Below, in pieces: positions 27,188 to 38,937 of a stretch of 64,000 nucleotides of DNA. Location: the NCBI GenBank assembly GCA_022113835.1, contig JAILWY010000012.1, positions 12,710,001-12,774,000 on the forward strand. The letters run 5' to 3'. Each line of letters begins with the position of its first letter. Position 1 is the first letter of the stretch. Made by a program: the position numbers and the translations under genes. Source of the DNA: Atopsyche davidsoni. Taxonomy: Eukaryota > Arthropoda > Insecta > Trichoptera > Hydrobiosidae. Under the pieces are notes generated by a model. It ran no database searches. It was given only the letters and a program-made list of their open reading frames with translations, and had not been told where the DNA came from.

Positions 27188-30100
27188 ATGAGCTGGCAGG
27201 ATTATGTTGATAAACAGTTGATGGCGTCACGATGTGTAACAAAAGCTGCAATCGCTGGCCACGATGGAAATGTTTGGGCGAAATCTGATAATTTTGAAGT
27301 AAGTTTGCACATGTGTAAAACCTATTGTACGATTGTTTCTTCACAACTGACTTGCGTATTATCATTAACGGATTGAACCCCCTGTTTGGGCCCTCATTTC
27401 TTCGTCAATTTTGTACTTTTTGTCATCGGCGATCGCCTTAGGATAACACCCGGTTTCGGTGGACTTAGTTGCACAATTGTTTGATACGTCTGTAATTATT
27501 GATTTGACGGAAATTTCTTTTTGTACTCATACGGCGTATCATTAGGTCGGTACTTCAGATCTACAGTCATTATTACATTGGTATATTATAGTGGTATGAC
27601 GCATGATATTCTCTTACCATCTCGACAAGATGGCGACAAATGACTGCCGGTGAAATTTAGGTCCATCTGACTTACTATTTCTTGTAGGTGCACCGGCCTC
27701 GCTGTCAAATGAAAGTAAAGTATCTTGTGTTTGCTTTTTATTTTATTATTTTTCAAACTTATCCGTTATTACCTTTTGTTCTTAACACGCATTGAAAGAC
27801 GTGTTTGTATCCCTAAACGCCCGACATTTCACCGCTTTTGGCTGGAGGAGAATATATAGATATATCTATGTGATTCACGATACGTATGCAATCCGTTAAA
27901 GCTTTATTTGAGATATGTGCAAAGTTGTACTAGTCACTGGTGATTCTTGTATCAGTGTATTTTCTGACAACGCATTATGTTTTGTTTGATGTTAAGGTAT
28001 TTTTCGAAATTACTCTGTAATTTCAAAATTATCGGTCGTCTCATACCTGACTGGAAGTTTTGCTTAAAATGCCATATGCAATATGAGTGTGTAGTGCAGA
28101 GGTGCCAGACAGACGACAGACGTGTCCCGTTCGCGGCCTTGTGTTAGTTACTTTGTTATGATGAATCACTACTCCTACTCAGTGTTAGTTATTGAAAATC
28201 CGTCTTTCGTAAAAGCATAATATCTCAGCAAATTATAATTCAACACTGGCTGTATTTAAACGGGATACCAAGATTTTATAAAACAATGATGAACTTATTT
28301 AACGCACATTATTATTAACCCATTAGTTGAATTTAATACATGCATCTGCGCCATTCTCGGTGTGAGTCAAATTGCTGTATTTTTTTTTTTTTTTTTTTTT
28401 AGTGTTGCGGCACTCATTATATTCTCCCGAGCATTATGATTTGAGAAATTTATTTTACTGAGTTGATCGAGTGTGCACCTCCGCGGCGTTCAGGCTCTAG
28501 ATTCGCTCAAGATGTTCAACGATGAAGCTTGATTGATACGCTTGTTACGCCATTTCGAAAAATGTTGGTGTAATTTCTCCTCATAATATTAACTCATTTA
28601 CGTTTAAACGAATTGCCGGCCTAGCAATACTCGTGTCGTATCTTTCCTTCATATTAGAGGAAAAGGGTTTTTATAAAATAATACGTTTTCAAATAACACA
28701 TCTCAAAACGCAGTTAGCTCTTTTTAATGCTACTGATAATTGGTGTTTTGATCATTTATGGTAGATTTGAACTGTACTGCATGCACAATAATTTAGTTAA
28801 ATATGGACACATATTTTAAATATTGCAAGAAAATGCTTTTATTGTGTAATAATATTGTATTATTGTGCAAGTATCACAAATTTCAAAAGACTGGCCTACC
28901 CCTCGATTCTTACAGTGCTTTAAATTTTGCAACTGTAAATCTTATCTGAAATTTCCTATGTAAACAAGTTTTTCCCCTGTTAAAATAATGTTTTTTTTCC
29001 AGTTCTATTTAATTTATGAATGTGTTTCTTTTGGTAAACATAATTTGAATTATTATTAATCACCATGGTCGCTACAGCACTGTTCTTTAAAAAAATTACT
29101 ATGTACTTGTTTTAATATTTGAAGGTTAATAAGTTTGAGGGAAAATGTTTGAGTATTGATATGTCTGAAATCCGCTTTACGTTCACCGGATGAAAGTTGG
29201 GCCAAGCCGCTTATTACTATTTTTTTTATAAATATGGAAGCTCTAGTGACATGTCAGCGCTGAATGCGTTTTTTGTATTTTAACATTCCAATTTTCAAAA
29301 TTGCTTTCCAAATGCCACATTTCGAACACCTGCACCTGATAATTTATAACCTCGCCAGCATGCTCGGATGTTACGGTCATTCGATTTGAGTATATTTTTA
29401 TGCATCAAATTCAAGTACATGAACTAATGCGTCGTGAAAAGTTCATTAAAATAAGTTTAATGGATATAACTTAAATGCAGGTCTCATCCCGACGAGGTTT
29501 GTTTGTTTATACTTACAATATCTAAACGAAGTCGACGTGTAAGAATTTTTATTATTTTTAAATAAGTTTATTTCTGAAGATTTAACACCGACACATTGAC
29601 CCACATACGCGTGCGTATTACGTAAAGCCGTCACGCTGCCTGGAGAGCTATTCCTGATGCGCACAGCTCGAACACCTGACGGTCGCCATTCAAATTCAAT
29701 TGAAACTTATTTGCCTTCAGAGAAAACAAACAATCGGGAAATTCACCCGGTCCATTGACTCTTCCTGACACTGTCCGTTTGAAAATACCACCGGATAATT
29801 TGTTATTTTTTGGATGATTGTATCGGTGTATATAAGAAAATGTCTAAGTGAGTTTGTTTGTTGACAGGTATCAAAAGATGAACTCGCGAAACTCGTCCAA
29901 GGATTTGAGAAACAAGAACTTTTAACTAGCGGAGGAGTCACCCTGGGAGGCCAGAGGTACATCTACCTTAGCGGCTCCGACAGAGTTGTCAGAGCCAAAC
30001 TTGCCAAAGTTGGAGTACACTGCATGAAAACCCAACAAGGTGAGTTCTGGACGCCCGAAGAGAACGATCGGTTCGATTTCATATCATTCATCGAAGGACT

Positions 30101-32580
30101 GCGCGGCCCGATTCCTACATGTGATGGAATGTATTGATCGCTTTTCACAGAATCTCTCCAGAATTACTGTCCCTGTATTGTACGTTCGTTCCTTCCGCGA
30201 CATGGCAGCATAACTCGCTCTCTGAGCATCCCAAAATACCAACATCGCTCGACACACACGATCGCATGCATAGTGTTGTACTATTTTGATTAATCCTCAA
30301 AGTAAACATATCTAAATTACAAATAATATATTCACAGTAACTAGAATGAAAAAAATATTTCGTGTTGAGCTACACTGCGCGCGGTGACGCCCCCTCCACC
30401 TCATTCCTGAAAATATTTTGTGGAAGTTTTCCAAAGTTTTGATCTTGTCAGTTTGTACTCTTCTATTTTTTTAAAACTTGACCATGATCTCATTTTCCGA
30501 ACGAAAATATGAAAAATGGTTAATTCAGACTATACTCGAGATCGTCGCCTGTGTTTATTCTTATATCTGACCTGATGAAAATTCCCTTCCGTCGACACGC
30601 TCGCGGCCGCCGTGCAGCGTCAGTTTGCGTTGCATTGGAGAATCTGCTTCGATGCCTGAGTATAAATACTTTCAAATAATGAAGTCATTTTTACAATTGC
30701 CCTTAACTAAGATAACTATTTTTTACAGGATCGAATAGTATTTTTTTTTTAATGCAACGTTGCAATAACATTTTAAAGTAGTAACTCGCTCATCGACAAT
30801 TACTTAAGAATATAATGACTAATAATATCTGTCAGCGAACAATATAGTACAAGTAGCGATATACGAAACTATTAAATTTTATTGCTATCGCAAATTATAA
30901 AGCCCCTGCATAACACAAAAAACACAAGCAGCTCAGACGATAGTGATGCCCGAGCTGTCTGCATTCGCAATCCTATTCTGAGCTTTGCGTCTCCGATATG
31001 CCTATTCACACATATACGTTCAGTAACCACGCTTTCAAAAACAAAAAGAACTTATTTTTAATACCCGAATACTAAAGATTATCAAGGCAATAAAATCTGA
31101 TTTTAAAAGCTGTCATGTTCGCAATGAGAAAATACTGATGAAAATACTTAATTATAAGAACTTAGAAAGGCTGGGTGCAATTGTCAGATGTTTTTTTAAG
31201 ACGGAAAAATGAGATCTATGTAGATTTTTATCCATTATTTGGTATATAGATATGTATGGAAACTGCCGAGGCTTAGGTATCGCCACGACTCGAATGTCCC
31301 GATCGTGAGGGTGGAGGGTGGAGGATGGAGGGTGGAGGGCGGAGGGCGGGGGGGGCCGCGCGGCAGGTGAGGGCGAGCCACGCCCCCGCGCGCCAGCCGA
31401 CAGGTGACATTCCCGGAGAACGGAAATATATTTCCGATTCGTCTTCTGTCAAATGATCGAGCGTATCTTACAGACAATGCAATTAGTCTTCGTTGTCGCA
31501 ATGTTTGAAAATTCAGTAATTCGATCACCGACATATATTAGATTGACACGAATCATCTGCGGCAAGTCGAGTGGTGATTTCATCCGCCGATACCCTAGCG
31601 TCAGTGGTGGACCCATCTGAGGAAATATTTTTATTCATTGAATAAAAATTAACCTCATATTACTCATTGTACATTAAAAATCATGTAAAATATCATCACA
31701 AGTGTCATATCTATTAAAATAATTCAAATATGAATTTTTGATTTGTTTGAATTTATTTTAAGACTGGTAGTGCTTTTTCATCTATAAGACTACGTCATCG
31801 TTATCTATTAAATTTTATTATTGCAATTGTGCTTTCACAAACAATCGTCTAACATCTCCATTATAAATTTTATTGTAAATAAGTTTTATTTAAATATATT
31901 TTTTCTAGTAAACGATGGGTTGTTCAGACAAAGTAAAAAGTGGACGGAATAAAACTTAAAAAATTCACTAGCACAGATAAAATCGAGAAATTTTATGTAA
32001 ACCATTGGACAGTTTTGACGAACTATGGAAATATTTTATGTAAAGAAAATCTTGCAAAGCTTTGTGTCCAAACGAATTACGTGAAGTCGCCCCCTCAGTT
32101 CACACCTGTCGCTCGTCCTCCCCCCCGCTCGACTTCTGATTGACTATTTATTGCAAGGTTTTCTGCGGTTTCGTGGACGATATCGGTAGATGTGGACTTT
32201 TAGCAGTTATCGCTCGGATGAGAATCGCGAGAGATGAATTCTTCCGTTCCGGCCCGGAGTAACCTCGTCCTCATTGCGCCGAGTTCGTCTCGCGAGTGCT
32301 GCTCGTTCCCACTGCCGCAGTCTTATTTCGACACTTCTGCCGCCGCAACCTTTCGGTGTAAATCTCGATGTTTTATTTTCAATATCGAAAGGGGTGACAT
32401 CCTCGAGAGCGACCGGATCGCCGGTCACCTCTCCCCTCGAGGAGCGAGGCCATCGTTACTTAACTGCGCTTGTTTGTTACAGCCGTCGTAGTAGCCTTAT
32501 ACGAGGAGCCCATCCAACCCCAGCAAGCGGCGTCTGTAGTGGAGAAGCTAGGAGATTACTTAATTACCTGCGGATACTAG
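27188..32580 (+). CDS. Profilin
   Basis: Small actin-monomer-binding protein that also binds proline-rich ligands and phosphoinositides, and controls actin assembly in the cytoplasm. Three exons: 27188-27298, 29868-30039 and 32483-32580, total 381 bases, 126 aa, the standard insect profilin length. The start [11 protein letters not shown] and the end [11 protein letters not shown] are the N- and C-terminal helices that form the poly-proline-binding surface (Trp3 and the C-terminal Tyr). Internal landmarks are [23 protein letters not shown] and GVHCMKTQQ. Junction phases are 0 and 1. Two introns of 2.57 and 2.44 kb are long next to a coding sequence of this size, and both carry GC-rich islands. 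The Drosophila orthologue is chickadee. The gene is convergent with the scaffold-like gene to its right. Confidence 0.97.
27299..29867 (+). other. Profilin intron 1
   Basis: 2.57 kb. It has CpG-containing sequence near the donor, in keeping with a 5' regulatory intron, and a T20 tract at 28379-28400. Nothing in it reads as an exon. Confidence 0.6.
30040..32482 (+). other. Profilin intron 2
   Basis: 2.44 kb, AT-rich with two GC-rich islands: 31290-31410, which holds a G-rich array, and 32220-32460, just before the last exon. Long frames across the second island are composition effects. Confidence 0.6.
31307..31352. repeat. G-rich 7 bp array (GGAGGGT), G-quadruplex potential
   Basis: GAGGGTGGAGGGTGGAGGAT and further GGAGGGC units run into a block of consecutive Gs. 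At least four G3 runs with short loops lie on the plus strand, inside profilin intron 2, so the pre-mRNA could fold as well. Confidence 0.8.
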
Positions 32581-33365
32581 AGGTAACTATGAGCCGAGCG
32601 AGCCCGCCGCGGCAGGCGAGCGGACCCGGGACTGACGCGCTTGTGCTTGTCTTGTTTCAGATGCGAGCCGCGATCTGAGGACTACTACGTTAAGATTACT
32701 TTAATTGTTTTTCCACCAGGAAATAATTAATAACATTTTGTATATTCTATAAAATGGTCCGGGGCGCCCGCGCGCCCCGGCGCTCTTTAGATTGGAGGGG
32801 CCGCCCGCACAACCCCGCCCCTCCCGGCCGCCCCGCCTCCCGCGGCCGCCGTGTCGGGCGGCGGCCTCGGCGGGCGGAGACGCGCTATAATAAATAATTA
32901 AGTATAACAGTGAGCATTTTGTGTATGCGCTTTTCCAGCATAAAAATTTGATACTGAGAATGAACTAAATAAATTAGGATTTTTAACGAAAAAAATCTCT
33001 AGTCCCGTTTTTATTTAACTTCCGTTCCGATTCGAAGGCCTCGCCCTCGGGTCCGGGAGCGTTTATTCACGGATGCCATAGGAGGCCCTCCCGCCTCGCG
33101 CAGACTCCGCGTCGTGTCGCGCCACTGTGTATGAATGTTTTTTTATTTGCCACTTCAGTTTCCCCCCAAGCAATAATCATCTGTTGAAGCGCTCAATTTA
33201 CTTTCAATTAAAAATTAAAGCTTGCATAAGTAAGGTGTATATTGTTCTGTTTATCAAAATATCATCAATCGATATTAATACTATAGCTTTGTAAATTGTT
33301 TCTTATAATATGCGAGGGATACTGTGTCTATCTGATGATGAAATAAATTTGTATTATAAAATCCA
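32581..33365 (+). other. Profilin 3' UTR
   Basis: AATAAA occurs at 32889-32894, 32968-32973 and 33342-33347, so 3' UTRs of about 330, 410 and 780 bases are possible. The block 32759-32885 is extremely GC-rich and contains a perfect 9 bp hairpin. No coding sequence follows the stop. Confidence 0.6.
32759..32780 (+). other. Perfect GC hairpin in the profilin 3' UTR
   Basis: CCGGGGCGC (32759-32767) pairs with GCGCCCCGG (32772-32780) around the loop CCGC. All nine pairs are G-C. It lies about 110 bases before the first AATAAA. Confidence 0.8.
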
Positions 33366-33682
33366 CGAGTGTCTTTGATTGAACCCTGACCGACCCGCTC
33401 GCGAGACTTCCACGCCGCCTTCCACTGCGTCCTGCCGGGCCCGAGTCTACCCCGAGCGTCCGAAGCTCACTCCGGGTACATTCCTTGTGAGCTGTGCTGT
33501 TCTCTGCTTCTGAATCTATGACCGGCTACTATCGGTTTGGTAAATTTATTTGTAAATACTCCCAGACCTAGGTGTACAAAAGAAATGAGGTTTACTTTTT
33601 GAGATATGCAAAACCTTCAAATCACCACTTCGTCGAGGCTGGAAGTGAAGAAAATAAAACACAATTTAATGTGGAATTACAT

Positions 33683-34818
33683 TTTATTTTTTGACAAAAT
33701 CTACATTATACAAGACAATAACATGAGTAACACAAATACGTACACGTAAATACATTACATTAAATGTAACAGGTGTAGTATAATACTTGATTATTTAGAT
33801 AGTCTGTCTAAATACGTAGATACTTCATAATGACACCGGCAGTAAAAGGTTAGTTCAGTAAAAATGTTTAGGCTATCAACACTGAAATAAAACTTTGGTT
33901 CGGGGGACCCTCGCGGCGAGGAGAGCCGCGGAGGCTGCGGGCGGAGGCGCCGCACCCCTCCATCTAGCTACGTCTAAGTGGGCTGGGCGTTATCATTCAC
34001 TGATCACTTGCAACGATGCATTCAACAATTTATAATAGAGTTATGACGGATAGATCCCGAGAAGCTCCGCGACTTCGTTATCCGGAGCTATTCACCAGTT
34101 TTAGCATAGATACACGCGTAATCTAGAAACCGTGGAAATACTTAATAAATTATAAATACATTATGTATAAGACAGTTGTTAAGTGCGGTATTTTTTATTT
34201 TGCATCCCAAGTTCGGACGATCGAAACTCATCAGCAAAACTTATTTTGGTATTGTACAATTGATCAAAAGAAGACAGAAATGTCGCCGGACGGTCAGGAG
34301 CTCCGGCCGAACTCGCTTCCGTTGCGGAATACGGGTGATTGTGCTTAGACTAAATGATGATCCGTCCCCCCTTGCAGATTGTCAGTTTCTACAATATTCA
34401 ATAGTCAATCTATCCGGTTTCCTATTTACAGAGCGACACGGCCGCGGCGATGCGCGCCCACTCGGTCGTGTAGCTCGACTCGAAAACTCTGTTGGTCGTG
34501 CAAAAAGTACCGAAAATTTTTAACAATCAACTAAAATTACAATTAAAGAAATGCATCCCCCCTCGGGCCGGGCTACGCTTTCCGAGTCCCTGCAAGTTTC
34601 TAATGTAAGTAGGTATAATATTTACGATGAAATTGCCCTTCGTGACCGTTCACAAAGTGATGCAAAGTTAAGTATATATTAACTATTTCATTTAATTACA
34701 AGTTAATTCAAATGCGTAAGTGAATACTTTATAATGAATACGAAATACTGTTAACCATATTATTATTCTGCTCGTATTACAAAGACAGACAGAAGTGGCA
34801 GAGGAGAGGGGCGCGCTC
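33683..34818 (-). other. 3' UTR of the scaffold-like gene
   Basis: From the TGA at 34821-34819 down to a minus-strand AATAAA (TTTATT at 33683-33688). It is about 1.1 kb, with a GC-rich patch at 33900-33960. The profilin and scaffold-like poly(A) signals are only about 340 bases apart and face each other. Confidence 0.55.
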
Positions 34819-37800
34819 TCACGGGTGCTCCAGCGAGTAGTGGCGAGACCTCTTCCAGAAGTTCTTGAAGAACCCCTTGCGCTGCTTCTGCCCGGCCTCT
34901 TCGCCTGCAACAGACAAACAATTCGACATTTGATGATGGCAGACTAATATTAGCATTAAAAAAAAACATTATCATTAAAAAAAAAACACACACATATAAT
35001 ATGGGAACGCCAACGGCTTGTTATATCGACCCCGGAAAGGCAATTGACAAAATGTAGAATTTGACAGCCTCGTGTCTGTCTATCAGGACAGATATATAAC
35101 ATGAAAATAAAATTTATTCTACTGCCCTATATCTTTTCACTATCTTCCGTCGAGAGACCGGCTGGACAGTATAATATAAATTTTTCAGAAGACGAATTCC
35201 TTAGGTTCAAATTAACATAGTTACTTTGGCAATGCCAATTCAACGAATCGTATAGCATTAACGGGTGTTTAATTACTAATTACATTAGAATGGAAGTGCA
35301 CCCGACAGCGAAGTGTAGCTCTAGCGTGTAACCTCGGAGGAGTACCGTAAGTGTGCGCTCGCCGGAGGCATGCGCGATCCTAAAATTTTCACCGGCATAG
35401 AATTTGAAGGTAACCTACAAACACCTTCATGTCTGTGAGAATATGAAAATGTGGCCATAAGTTATATTTCCAACAATAAGAGCGAGCGTGCGACCCGCGC
35501 GGCCGCGAGTCTCCGGGCCGGCGGGGCGGCGGGGCGCAGCGCCCGAGGAGACTTCTATATTTAGTCCGCGCTGGGCCCCCCTCCCCTCCCCCGCCCCCGC
35601 CCCCGCCCCCCGGGCTGCAGCCTCAGGACCTCGTGGCGCTGTTGCCACACTAATCCTTTTTTGGCAGTTAAAACAACAAAAAAAAAAACTACCCAGTTCA
35701 AAGTTCTTTGTACAAACGAAAAATAAATATCTCATGCATCAGATGTTGAAATGTGAGTTCGCGGGTGCTCGTATCTATGGAATGACTCGCGAGGTCAAAA
35801 TGACACGACATAACATCCAGTAACGCACGAGAAACCGAAAGGATACTATGAATATATTTTACACAAATAATAATCTGTACATAATTGTTGCAATGAGTAC
35901 AAACGAAAACATGCGTTTTTTTTTCTGAAGATGTTTGTACAGATCGTTCTGAACGAAGTACAAGTGTATTGTTACTTTCTATCGCGAAAGTGGTACCGAG
36001 CAAGATGCGGAGAGATACGCGAGCCGAGCTGTGAGTTTTGAAAATTGGCTTCACGTGTGGTGGTGATATCTCGTAAATAAACGGCGGACGGGGCACTAAA
36101 TATAAATTGAAAAATATTATAGTCCAAAAGTTGGGAATGCAATAGATATGCATTCCCAATGTACACCGTCGATATTACCAAATCGTCTAATTTAATTTTG
36201 GCTCAGATAATGTAAATACAAAACCGCATTAAAACTTAACCAAAGCACGTCGCGGGATTACACCACGGATGGGAATAATTAGCCGGAAAGCGGGACAGAG
36301 CTGGAAGTCCCCTCGCCTCTGGGGTCTGACAATGGAGCTCAAACAAACGCCTACTTTTTGAGTTTTAATTTGATTATTCATTAACGTTCCCGACTGAAAG
36401 TAGACAAATTGCGGAAGCTGTCTTTTAATGTCTTCAAGTAAATAATGCGGAAAGAAAATAAACCATTTAAATGTATATATTTAAATTCGAGCATTTGTCA
36501 CTATTCATGAAAGTTGGAAGTTATATATTCCATATTTATATATATATATATATCGAATCAATGGATATTTTAAAATGAATGAGAATTACCTAAATATGCA
36601 AATGCACATAGTATTATAAAATGAAGATGGATATATTTAATTTCGTCTCTACTACAAAAAGTGTTGATAACTACTTTACGATGTTTTGAAAGTAAAATGT
36701 ATTGTATTTTGGATATGTCAATTTGGAGTTTTGAATGATTTTAATTTCAATTCAGAGCTGGTTGGCTCCAGGAGGCTGTCCGGGCGGGCGCCGCCACGCT
36801 GGAAAGGAGAATTGGCCCGAGGTAAACTGTCCATGCTTCACCCAGGATAGGCCCAACTGGACGATACGTATAAATATATTTAATCAATAATAATTTTTAA
36901 AAATATTACTTCTCACGTTAACATCGCATATTTTTTGCGCACTATTAATAGTATAAATATATGTATATAGTTTATTTCATATTTTTAAACTTATATTGGT
37001 AATTTCAAAGTGAATAGAACAAAGGGTAGGGCGTATATACAACAGTGAAAAAAAAAACCCGGTACGAATAATAAATTAGTGTTATATCGGTAAATTTAGT
37101 AGATCATGAAAATTTATGGCATTTCCCTCGGAACGATGCGAAAGAGGAAAGAGTTTCTCATTCTTCCCTCTCACTCCCGCGTCCCTGTTTACACAATTCC
37201 TGGTTTGCGGAAGTGTTAAATTCATAACGGGCTATTTAATTATTTATTGAAATAAATCGCTAGATGTACTCCATTAATCAAACAATATTGGACGTATTTG
37301 TATCCAATAAACAAATATAAATAAGTGATACGTTAAAAATAAATCTAAGGATGTATTTATATTTAAAAAAATATAATAATAACACTAGTGGTTTGAAATT
37401 CAAGATAATAGTTTGACTTCCGTCTCGGTATCTATATCTATATAGCACTCTTCCGCTTTCAGCGACAACGTTACAGAATCACGGCTTGCGTTATATTTTC
37501 TAAAATGAATATTGAATTTTCTTTCAAATTGTATGTTTTGTATATTATATTGAGACAAAACAGAAAATCAATACTGCGATATTCTCAAACATAGCATCAA
37601 ACTAAAACAAATCTTTGAATTCTTTTCTCTGGGAAATCGGTGATCGCAGTGCTGGGGTAGCTGCGAATCTCGACCGGAACTTCATCCCCGTAAGGTGCAC
37701 GGAAGGTCGCCCGATCGTTCTCGGAACTCCGGGTAAATAGGTTCGACAGGGCACGTCGGGGTTGCCGGTTGCCGCCCCGCCTAACGCCTCGCCTGCCGCC

Positions 37801-38870
37801 CCGCCTGCCGCCCCGCCTGCCGCCCCGCCTGCCGCCCCGCCTGCCGCCCCGCCTGCCGCCCCGCCTGCCGCCCCGCCTGCCGCCCCGCCTGCCGCCCCGC
37901 CTGCCGCCCCGCCTGCCGCCCCGCCTGCCGCCCCGCCTGCCGCCCCGCTCGGTCAGTTTCCCTTTCGCCGGCAGCCATTATTGATCGCTCCAGCCTCCCG
38001 CCCTCCGACCCCGCCCGCCTTCCCCGCCCGCGCTGCGGTACCTCCGAGGACTTCACTCCGAGAGGGAATTAAAATTAACGGCGATTATTCAAAGTCAGAG
38101 GAACCCCGGGAGGCGTCCCGGCTCCCTCGTCGCCGCGTCGGCCGCCCGCTCTCATCGCACTCATCGCGGCCTGATGGACGGCAACGTGTTGCTAAGAATT
38201 GGCGAGGGCACTGCACTGTACCGGCGCAGGCGATCGATACCAAAAATATTATTCATATTAAAATCGACCGTTTCCAGCTTCGTCGTCGGGGCTGATCGAT
38301 ATTTTCGGATCATTCGGGACTGCGTGTAACCGAGTGATGTGAATTTTCGGGATCGCGTCCCAGCTCTGCGAAGAAAGCCACCGCCCCGTTCGTCTGGCTC
38401 GCCCAGGGAGCACTCGCAGACGGCAGACGGGAGCAGGCGGCCTCTACCCACCGAGCGGGCCGAGTCGCGGAAACGTTTTGCGATCTTCATTTTTAAGAAA
38501 TATCAATTCTGAACATTCTTGAGCAACTACAATGCGGTAAACAAAATTATCGTACGTTTTTATTATTATTAATAAAATGGAACTTTATTGTTAAAATAAA
38601 AATAATTAAAAATGCTTTCTGCCTATCCGCTGTGATATTATTTTATATAAGGGTAGGAGAGATGCGAATTTATCCACTTTGACCGCCCGAGCGGATGTCT
38701 GGAGCTTCATATTGCCATGTCGGGCGGGCCGCGCGAGTGCGTCCCTGGCCAGGGCCGCGAGGGTCAAGGACGCCCGATAGTTTACAAGTGAATCGCAGAC
38801 GTGGCCACCAGGAAGACCCTTAAAGCACTTGACCTTTCAATAATAAATAAGAGAACGCAACATCAATATA

Positions 38871-38937
<67 letters not shown>

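Noticed and set aside
37762..38295. 177 aa (PPAA)n open frame and the 91 aa AGRQ-rich frame on the other strand
   Set aside because: Both are produced by the 12 bp minisatellite inside an intron; no start context, splice logic or family resemblance.
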